The translations under genes were made by a program, and so were the position numbers. The notes under the pieces are model-generated. The model was not told where the DNA came from. It saw only the letters and a program-made list of their open reading frames with translations, and searched no databases. Source: Eleginops maclovinus (Eukaryota > Chordata > Actinopteri > Perciformes > Eleginopidae). Taken from it: a stretch of 64,000 nucleotides of DNA. How positions within the stretch are numbered: position 1 is the first letter of the stretch; every line of letters starts with the position of its first letter. Below, one piece after another: positions 54,839 to 64,000 of this stretch. The stretch spans positions 3,529,453 through 3,593,452 of the forward strand of contig NC_086370.1 of the NCBI RefSeq assembly GCF_036324505.1. The letters run 5' to 3'.

Positions 54839-57800
54839 AGAGCAGGACAATAACCAGCCAGGCCCCATTGGGCCCAGATAAGGAACTGGGATAAGGGTGG
54901 GAGTGTCGACAAGTGAATCTTGGGTTGAATCCAAAAGCTATAAATATCCAGGATGGGAAAGCCAGAGGGGGACACCCAGCACCCATCGTACTGAAGCGCT
55001 CAAGGACTCATTCATAAGATTCCCTGAAGACACAACAGTGGGGGTTCAGTACCCCATTAAATGCACATAGAGAGACATAGAGTAGTACAATCAAACTGAT
55101 TCAGTGGAAGCATCAAATTATTATATCTGGTTGTTGTCCTTAAGGCACATTTAAGGGCCTGTATTAGAATTAGTCTACTTAGAGCTGATCTGTAAAACTT
55201 AAAAAAATCAGGCCAGCAAACCACTTGAAGTCTTGTGTTTATGACAGATGTGCTCTTAATTCTATGGGAAATGAGTCAGTCAGTGTGAAAAAGCATCAAA
55301 AAATGGAGAAGGAGAAAGGAGAAAAATAAAGTCTTGCACAAAACTGACCAAATATTCCACTAACAGGGAGTCAAGTCAGACGCAAAAGTACAGAGGACTT
55401 TAAAGTACTATTTATGTGTATTATTTGATTCTTACTGTAGATTTTGGAGCCATGCTGCCTGGGGGCCATGAGGCTTCAGCAGCAGTTGCTACATCCATAC
55501 ATGAGGAATGTTAGTTGACATGCAGGGAGAATTAACCTGAAGGAGTTGTCTATCTCTCTGGTATTTCCCTAGCCTTATCTCCAAGTCCTGACATGTCTGG
55601 CTGATTTGTCATTTATTGCATTTGAGGATGGAAGTGGTGTGGTTAGTGGATGTTGAGTGCAGATTGGTTCATTGATTTTAACTTGAATTGCACAAAGAAC
55701 ATCCGTTAGTCTTTCTCTTTATTTTAGCTGTCTTGTATTGGATCTGCTGCTGAGATCAGATACTGTATTATAATATCCTTCTGCTGTTAACACAGTTTGT
55801 GGGTTGAGCACTTACGTATGTTTGTTTTGCAGTATCAGATCACATTCTGTTTCCATGCATTACATTTCGACTCATCTTTTAAAGTTCTCCCAGATCACCC
55901 CAAAATCTCTCTTGACTGTTGTTTTGTGTTAAATGCGTTAGATTGGGAGATTATGCGTTAATGGGTTTCAATAGTAGATACCTTCAAATATTGTGACTGC
56001 ATCCCAGCAGTAGTGGAAAGAAAATCAAACCAAAACATGAACTTTGTATGAGGTTTAGCAAAGTATTTTATGGTAAGTAGTGTTGCCATACAGATATGAG
56101 AGCAGTGTTTCCGTTAGCCGGTATTAATCCAGACTTTGATTGGAAGAATATGTAAAGATCCGGCAAACACAATTTAAAGTGTATTAAAAATGGTCTGAAT
56201 AGACAAGTCGGCACCAGCTGCTCTCATCGATGCTGCAACCGCGCAACAAGAAGCGCTAGCTTTCACCGTAGTGCTGCCCTGAGGGAAACATTATATCTGT
56301 TGTTTGCATTAGAGGCGACCACGGCGCTAAGGCTCTTTCCTTTTCAACTTTTTTCTGCGCAGGGAGGAAACACACCTCTCCACGAGCACAGATGGAGGAG
56401 GATTTAACATAAAGAAGTTACCGCAATATCGATTCAAATAATGTAGCCTAATTGGTTTATTGAAAACATTTGAATATATTGAAGTGGTGGTCATTTATGA
56501 ATATGAACTCTATATCGTGCCTCGTTCATGGACACATAGTTAAGTTATGCAACAGCGACTACACTACAGAAAACGCTGGAAAGCGGCTTTTTGCGCTCGT
56601 TCCCTGGTGACCTTTCTGATGTGCCGATTCTTGCTGGAGAGACTTAATCGACAGCGGTTACTTAAACTTTAAAGTAAGTTACAACCTTTGGTGTCACAGG
56701 TGCAGGCCTATATTTCTAAACAATCATAAAACTCGACATGCCTTGATGATGTCATTCTTTCTGTTTTTAAGCTTAACAATATGCACAGATAATATATGAG
56801 CCAAATATGTCCCATTTGTCCTATAATTGACATCTTACCGGTGACGTTGACTGGCACAATGGTTTTATGGAAACTGTATGAGAGGAATACATTTAAAAAA
56901 GAGTTTCCAAACCAGTACTTGGAGATGTGAGTGTTTTAATCTCCACTGTAAGCTGTTTGATGTGTTGTACAGGAAAAGTTCTGTCTGCAAGATGACCTTT
57001 TACAAAGCTTCTTCTGTACTTTTTATCAATCTCTCTGGTTTAAAGTGACCAATGTGGGTTTTTGTTCGAAGGCTTTTCTTGGTAAGAATAACACAAGAGC
57101 TATGATCTTCTCTAAGAACACATTAGCAGTCCAGAATGTTGGGCAGTTTGCAGAAAGAGGTTTCTGTTTCTATGTTTTTGTAATGGTGTGTCATGAAAGT
57201 GTTGGTATTTATACCTGGAACTCGTTGCACAGTTTATGTGGAGTACTTAAGCTTGTGTGAGCTGTTTGTCAGAGGAATCTGGCTCACTTTTATCTTGTAT
57301 GTGTGTCCTTTAAAAAGTCTGCTTAGGAACAGCAGGCTTTCTGTCCGCTTAGGTTTTTTAATCTATGATGCAATTCTACTTGATTTGCATAGATGTGTAG
57401 TGATGACGTCAGTCTCACATGCATCTTGCTCTATCAGAAACTGAATAATGCTAGAAGTACTTTTCCATCTCCATAGAAGCGAAACGTCTTGAATAAAAAA
57501 GCTGTGGCCCGTTGTGTCGCAGAAGCATGACCTAAAGATCACTCTCTCTGCCCGTTACACCAAAAAGCTCTTATCACCAGCAGCTACAGGGGTTGTTCAG
57601 AAAAAGGGAGGCATAACACATCACGTGTCTGGTCAGTTTGGATGAATGTAATGCTTTGCTGACTTTATTTTCTCTGGGATATCTCCCAGCTTGTTGCAAT
57701 TGAATAATTGGGTTTAACATAAACGTTTTTGAGGGATCTGTTCCATATAATGTGCTTTCTCTTTACAACTTAAAGGATAACTTTGATATTCTTAAACCTG

Positions 57801-59655
57801 GACGTGTTTTTCCATGTATCTGTCTCACTATGGTGCCATCCATATTTGATCATTCTCTACAGTAATCGATTACGGCATCCACACCCTCAACATACATCCA
57901 TAAAATCTGCTTGTTTTTTCAACTGACAAGCTCAAATAGTTATTGGATAACATCATGGACCCGACCCTAAAGACAAATAAATTGTTTCTTTACCTTTCAC
58001 TTGAACCGTCTGTTTGATATTCTGTCATGTTCCTCTCACCAGAAAACATAAATGGAAACTTTAGTAAGACTTGGAGAAAAACCAGAAGACAACCCTAACC
58101 TTTATCTTTTCTTTTATGCTTTCAAATGATTTCCATCCTAAGAGTTCAGCCCCAGTGTTAAAAAGTATCTTATTTCAGAATAAATTTGGCAGATTTAAAG
58201 TCTTAAACCAACCCTTACCCACTAACATAAATGTTCTACAATTAGAATTTCTTTATTAGCAAACATTAACATGTCTCTCCTCTTGTCTAAATGATTCCCT
58301 GTCAGACATGTTGCAGGACAAGGACATAGTGCGTATTATACCCTGTTCAAATAGTTGATCCCTAATCTGGTCAGAAACAAACTGTCTTGGCTATTCTTGA
58401 CTATTTGGTGTCATCCCATACAGACAGAAGTTCCTAAATGTTGTTGCTTCTCCAGTGAGACATTTTCTTGGGTGTCTTTGTGTAGATGACCCTTCTTCTT
58501 CCTGTTTCACGTCATCAACTGGTCCACCTGTTCACCGTGAACGCCCCGGACCATGGTGCAGGGCAAGTGTTAAATGAGTTTCAGTATATAAATCCCATGA
58601 AAAAGGCTTCTCCAGCTGGGATTCTTCCTCTCTATTTTAACTCCCTTTATCCCCGGCAGAGACCTCTACTCTCCCCAGTTCCATTTTGTCTTCTCCCCAT
58701 ATGCTCTCAGCCTCACATATGCAGTAGGACGGGTGTTTGTTTAACCCTAAGCCTTTGATGGAGAGTGCTTATTGTCTCTGGTCCCTCTACAGTCGGTGGG
58801 TGAACATTTCCCAGCTAAGGCAATTGTTTTCTTTCCACCGTGGCCCCAGCCTGAAAAAGTACCTGTCGGTCTGGACAACTCATTAAGCAGGGCCTGGTAC
58901 AGATTTACTAAGCTCATGACTCTACTTTTCCTCTGGCCTCTTGTTTTTTTCCCTGCTATGGAGTCAAGCTGTGGGTGGGAGTACCTGGATGGTTTTACTG
59001 TTTGCGGTGCTTCCAAAAATATTGGGTGTGATTTGGGCATGAATATACATTTTTGGTGAAGAAAAAAGCATGTTCATGCATAAATCAGAGTGATACATTA
59101 CCCAAAAGTACATCTTCCATCACCCAGAACTATGTCTGGTTTCTTTCAATAACTTGTTAAGTCAGAATGGAAAACTCCCTCCCAAGGGAAATCAGTATTT
59201 GACTGTTTGACACCCTCTGGTTCCCTACTTAAGGCAAGCCAAGATTTACGCTGAACAGATAACACAGTAATACCACTGAAATAGCTCCTGTGTTGTCACA
59301 TGGCACTCATTTATTAAACTCAAGAAAGCATTGTGTGGAATACTCCCCATGTGTTCTCTGTAGTACCTGGTTATCTCTTCTAATGACCATTGCATGCTGT
59401 TGTTCTGCATTCAACCGTGCACGTTGTTTTCTTTGCTCAGCTGCACAGAGGGGGGGTGGGTATCAAGTGTTAATCCTCAGAAAGCTGCTGTGGTGTTGGA
59501 GCTTGGCGTCTGCTTTAATTACTGCATCATTAGTCCTCCCCCTCTCGGCCTCAGTTCTGGAGAAAATGAGAGAGCAGAACAGCTGGAATTTTATATTTGT
59601 ATCGAATCCCTGCACATCAGATTAATGCTGCATTGCAAAACACTCAGAACCTTTA

Positions 59656-59940
59656 AGAAGAAGATATGCTTTATTCATCCCTTACAGGAATATTTCTTTG
59701 CCCACTTTGTTGTGTTTTTACATACACATTACACACAGGGCGGATGTATACATGCACAACACAGAGGATATACATGCACAAACACAACCACACACATGCA
59801 GGAGAGGTGGCAGAGTAGAGAGGCTGGCACCTCTCCAGCTAACAGATCACTCCATTTTTTTTGGTTCAATCGGGACGTGAACCGGCGAACCTTTGGACCC
59901 AAGTCCAAGCCCTTACAGACTAAGCCACTGCCGCACTTTT
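59656..59940 (-). mobile_element. tRNA-derived SINE
   Basis: Read on the - strand, it starts with a tRNA-like head (AGTGCGGCAGTGGCTTAGTC, then GGTTCGCCGGTTCACGTCCC as B box). A body with TAGCTGGAGAGGTGCCAG and TGCATGTGTGTGGTTG follows, then a tail with GGGATGAATAAAGCATAT and (TTC)n. The head lacks proper stems, so it is a SINE and not a tRNA gene. Part of the usual central body is missing. It lies antisense within inpp5a intron 1. Confidence 0.85.
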
Positions 59941-62032
59941 ATACAAAAACTGGAAGCACCTTAGAAGTGACAATCTCTATTCTATCTTTGCACCAACATT
60001 ACATATGCTCTAAGTGTACAGCGTTTTTACGTGTTCTGTATACTTTATTACAGACTCTGTAAACTCATAAAGGCACACTTTTCCTGTGAAACAACTATCC
60101 CTGTTTAATGAGGAAATTAGAATTAGTCAATTACTGCTTGTAATCATATACATTATATTTATTTGTAATTAGTAGGGGTGTAAGGGTAGAACGGTGTCAC
60201 ACTTAAGGATTAAGGATCATTAATAAATATATATCTGGTCTCCACTACAACTGTGCTAACGCCATTTGCTGATGAAATCCATGAGGTACGACGGAAAGCT
60301 CTCGAGGAATTCCATTAAATTGACTTTACTTAAGTATTTCTTCTCTTGATAACTCTTTCCATCCTTAGTAAAAAAAAGCCCTATGGGAATCGAAATATTT
60401 TACAATACATTTTAAAGAAGAACAGACAAGAATCCAGTTAAGAATGAAAGAAGCAGCAACAATGGTATTAGCTTTTAGACATATTTTCACACAGAACCAA
60501 GACAGAAGGTTGTGTTTAGGACGAAGTGATGTTTTTCTCAGTAAAAGGGTTAGTTTCAACTCTTTTGTTGACTGTGCTGTGTGCCTGAGTTGTGAACAGC
60601 TGGGTGGAAGTGTGACCACTCCCCACTGATTACCCCTTTGTTTCTGAAATCGTCACTGGGGCTTTGCCAATTTCCAGCGAATACTGTACGTGTGTTTTTG
60701 TGTGTGTGGTTCTGTCACTGCCTTATCATGCGTGGCCTCTGCAGAGGGTTATCACTTGGTATTCCACTAGCGACGGTAAAGTTTCCACTGCAGACAAATG
60801 GAACAATGCAGACCCTCCCTCTCTTCTCCACAACTTCTGCCTCTCCTCTGTCCGCTATATATAAACCTCAACCACAAGTATATCCTTGTCCAAGACATCC
60901 TATTATTTCTTTCTGCTGTTGCCAGAGAAGCTGTGTGACAGTGAAGCACTCAGCCTCACCCAAGTTCCCTCTTCCAGTAAGAAAAACAGCAAGAAGTTAG
61001 CGAAGGAGACAAAAATCATGTAGATAGGATGTTTTCAGGGATAGGATGTGATTTAACATGTGTAAAAGTAGCTTTTCCTGGAGATCATAAAGTTAAAGCT
61101 GGTTCAATATTACCGTATGTTTGTCCTCCTAAGTCCTTCATTTTATAGTATGTCTTGTCTTTTTCTTATATTTTATCTTTTTATTTTGCTCTCTTTTATT
61201 TGTATTTTACCTTCTTTCTAGCTTAAAAAAAAAAAAACGATAGTCATTTTATTTATCTTTTAGCACTGTCATTCATGTTTGGCCATCTGGAAAGCCCACT
61301 GAGACAAACGTGTATTGTTATATTGAGCTATATAAATAAACTTGGATTTGATTTGACTTTGCAATCTACTTTTCTATTACATAAGAGTTGCGCCGGTCAG
61401 AGTCTAGATTTGTCACCAGACCATCAAATGGTTGTTCTATTTGACCAGAAAAATGGACAGTCAGGCATCGATGTGAGTGGTCATTGAGTTGACTGGTTAT
61501 AGATAAAAGGAAGAAGACTTTACACTTAGCACGTACACACACTAACACACACTTGTCTGAAGTGGTTGCCCTGGCCCGTCGCCTGCAGCCTGTCAGCGCT
61601 CCTTCAGAGAAGTGTCCATTCTTCTGTCGGGCTCCTCGGTTCTCAAAATGCCTGTCCACGTAGGAGCGGAACAGATGGTACTGTCTCCACCTTGCCTGCT
61701 TAGCTGCTTTTTTATTACCTAATTTGGCCTTGTTAAAGTGTGTAAGTAAAAATGTTAAATGTATGTTCCTGCACCAACCCTGCCTGTGTGTGTTTGTGTC
61801 AGCTGGATTTTAGAGATGTTCCAGCTTTACTGAACCACTAAAGTAGTATGACACGAATAAAATGATGTACTTAGGCTTTTAAAGCTTTGCACTACACATA
61901 AAGCTGTCAGGCACAGTGTAGAACAAGGGTTTACAAGGTACGGCACCTGGTCTGTGCTCTTGTAGAATGAGTATAAAACTAGGCCTATAGCCTGGCTGTT
62001 TCTTTGTGGCACATCTTTGTAATCTTTTTCCT

Positions 62033-62595
62033 CAGTGGTGGAAAGTAACTATGTACATTTACTTATATCTGTATTTTCCTTAAGTATGTCCATTTAAGTC
62101 TTGTATTGTACTTTTTACTCCACTAAATGTATTTTAACACACACTCACTATATTACTTTTAACATATACAACACATGATATGCTGATACGGTGTAATGCA
62201 GTACTGTTCTACTCGTACACAGTATTTGAAGTATCTTAATTTGGTCCACATTGACAAACTACAACACTAAAATGCTCTCACATGTATAAAAACAAGATTA
62301 TATAATAACCATGATAATATAATTCTGTGGGAGATCCATTCTGATTTAACTTTGACTAATGATACCTGAAAAACATGAATCAGATAATACTGATGTACTT
62401 TATATTATTCTGAAATTGGCCATTGTGCAGAAGGAGTACTTTTACTTGTCATAATTGAAATACAGTTTTGACGCTAATACTTTTCTACCTATACTTAAGT
62501 AACATTTTAAAATCAGGACTTTTACTTGTAGTGGAGTATTTTAAGACTGTAGTATTTGTACTTTTTTAAGGGATATAATACTTCTTCCAACACTG
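62033..62595. mobile_element. hAT-like non-autonomous element
   Basis: The ends CAGTGGTGGAAAGTAAC and TTCTTCCAACACTG are imperfect inverted repeats of the hAT type. The interior is rich in 'tacttaagta' words. The 8-bp flanks (TTTTTCCT and TGTATCTA) do not match, so no target-site duplication is visible. It has no coding capacity. It is the reference copy for those at 8071 and 32440. Confidence 0.7.
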
Positions 62596-64000
62596 TGTAT
62601 CTAGAGATTCACAGATATGGATTCCAGGAGTATTCATGGGAATATGGCATAAACCTGAAAATAAGCAACGGGTTATTTTCAATAACAATAGGTGTCAGGG
62701 TTAGTGTTGACTGAGCACTTGTTCTATCCTGTCCTCACTTGGATCCAAACACAGCTAAATTGAGACGTGAGAGTCTTATCTGATTGGCTGCTGGCAGAGG
62801 TAAAGTGGTGTGTGAAGGGACACTTAAGAAGATAGGTGGCCGGGGATGCCGGTCTGGATCTGGCCTTTCCTGTCCGTCATATTTTCCGTAGTGCTTCTCT
62901 GCTAGAAAAAGGAGTCAGAACATTTTGAAACCATGCCAACATCTGACAAGGCAGATTAACACTGGCTTCTTCCTGGTGCTTAAATTCAATGTTGTTGTAG
63001 TTTTTTTTGCACTGAAACAATTGTCAAGAAAATGGTGAGTACAATGACCCTTGGTTGACCTTTGGTTGCTGCTCTTAGGTTCACTGGCCTCTTTTTTTCC
63101 CTTAGAGGCTAACTGTTTAAAATGACATCTTAATGGGATTGATGAGAGCTGACATGAAATGAAGTTATCCCGATAACTTAATCTTATTGATGTCTTCACA
63201 TTACTATGTTTGCTTTAATGACTATGATGCAACAATGTGCTGTTTGTTCAGCCACAATGTGGTGTTAAGAAGTGTCACTCAAAGGACTGTACAGTCAAGA
63301 CAGTTCTCATTTGTATTATTAATCAACGTTCAACTTTACAGGAAAGATATTACCTTATTTTGTTGAGTTGTGTACTTGCAGTATCCCAAAGGTTTCCTAC
63401 AATGTTCAAACCTAGAGAAACCCCTAATATGATTCAACGTTATGGTCAGCATTTGGTCGCCGAAAAAGTGGTGTTGTATCCTCTTGCGAATGCTATTGCG
63501 GTTGTCTGCTAAAATGTGTCATAAATGAACTTTTTACGTAGTTTTAACACACCTTTTCACACAAAGCTTTCTAGATCTCGCTTGCTCTTAACTACATATT
63601 TTAATTTGAATAACTATTTTAGTCACTGGACGTCTGGATCTTAAGTTATCCATAAGAAAAGCTGGTTACGTGTTAGCGAGTAGCTTGTAGCACGTTTGTC
63701 TACCTGTGAAATGTTTTAAAGTCAAACTGTTTTATTCAGGGTTTTCATGTGATTGTGTTACTGGTTCTTTTTTTGTATAGTCCAATGGGGAATCCAAAGT
63801 GGGAAACAGATGGCGATGAGTGAATGCAACTACTCCCATAATGCAATGCTACAACATGTTGCATCTGCCTGTGTGAGTCAGGGGAGTTTTGTCTAATCAA
63901 CAAGCCCAAATGGTTTAGACAACAGAGTGTGTTGAGCCAAGAGTGTTTGTTTGAGTTTGTAGGAATTTTGCATCTGGAACAACGAGATTACATAGCACTT
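62596..64000. other. inpp5a: inpp5a intron 1, distal part of the window
   Basis: No exon, RNA gene or clear repeat is recognised. The frame at 63237-63512 has no domain features and no splice context matching inpp5a. Confidence 0.55.

Larger units (their letters stand above)
45681..64000 (+). other. inpp5a: Start of inpp5a intron 1 (continues past the window)
   Basis: I searched for the expected second exon (protein PENLQKNWLREFYQ) and did not find it in the remaining 18 kb. This agrees with the very long first intron of the vertebrate gene. The intron holds two local duplications, a GT array, a SINE, a hAT-like element and unassigned AT-rich sequence. Open frames here, including a 222-residue frame at 59394-60062 that runs through the SINE, are not genes. 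Confidence 0.75.

Noticed and set aside
59880..59940. tRNA-like sequence on the - strand
   Set aside because: A and B box words are present but the stems do not pair. The SINE body and tail follow, so it is a SINE head.
59394..60062. 222-residue open frame
   Set aside because: It reads antisense through a tRNA-derived SINE and simple sequence, with no inpp5a similarity.
45681..64000. Second coding exon of inpp5a
   Set aside because: No sequence that could encode PENLQKNW or the following conserved region was found, so it must lie beyond the window.

Overview
The window reads as nuclear DNA of a teleost fish, probably a percomorph. Three protein-coding genes are recognised, all on the + strand and all only partly open because they are split by introns. 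These are the 3' end of lrrc27, the complete pwwp2b, and the first exon of inpp5a. In human 10q26.3 the same three genes follow each other in the same order and orientation (LRRC27, PWWP2B, INPP5A), so this is a conserved syntenic block. The fish assignment rests on the coding sequences, on very long (CA)n arrays, and on repeat families common in spiny-rayed fish: tRNA-derived SINEs, hAT-like elements and a Tc1-like element.

Layout. 1-1.45 kb: last two exons of lrrc27 and a poly(A) signal. 2.1-10.71 kb: pwwp2b, with a GC-rich promoter, a short first coding exon, a 1.7-kb second exon ending exactly at its stop codon, and a proposed non-coding third exon carrying the 3' UTR. 11.76-11.83 kb: a tRNA-Trp gene (CCA anticodon) on the - strand. 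10.7-45.1 kb otherwise: a gene-poor interval with microsatellites, interspersed repeats (two nested insertions), one dead Tc1-like transposon and a few blocks that look like candidate conserved non-coding elements. 45.1-45.68 kb: promoter, uORF-rich leader and first coding exon of inpp5a. 45.68-64 kb: start of a long inpp5a intron 1 with two local duplications, a SINE and a hAT-like element. I found no further exon of the gene there.

The genes do not form one pathway. PWWP2B is a chromatin reader tied to H3K36me3 and an MTA1-HDAC complex. INPP5A ends IP3 calcium signals. LRRC27 is a poorly characterised leucine-rich repeat protein. What links them is their conserved neighbourhood. I did not find a new defence, mobile or biosynthetic system. 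The points most worth a second look are the stop/donor abutment in pwwp2b, the multi-uORF leader and CRE of inpp5a, the local duplications in its intron, the nested transposons, and the non-repetitive island between two giant CA arrays. All homology statements come from recognising sequences, not from a database search.
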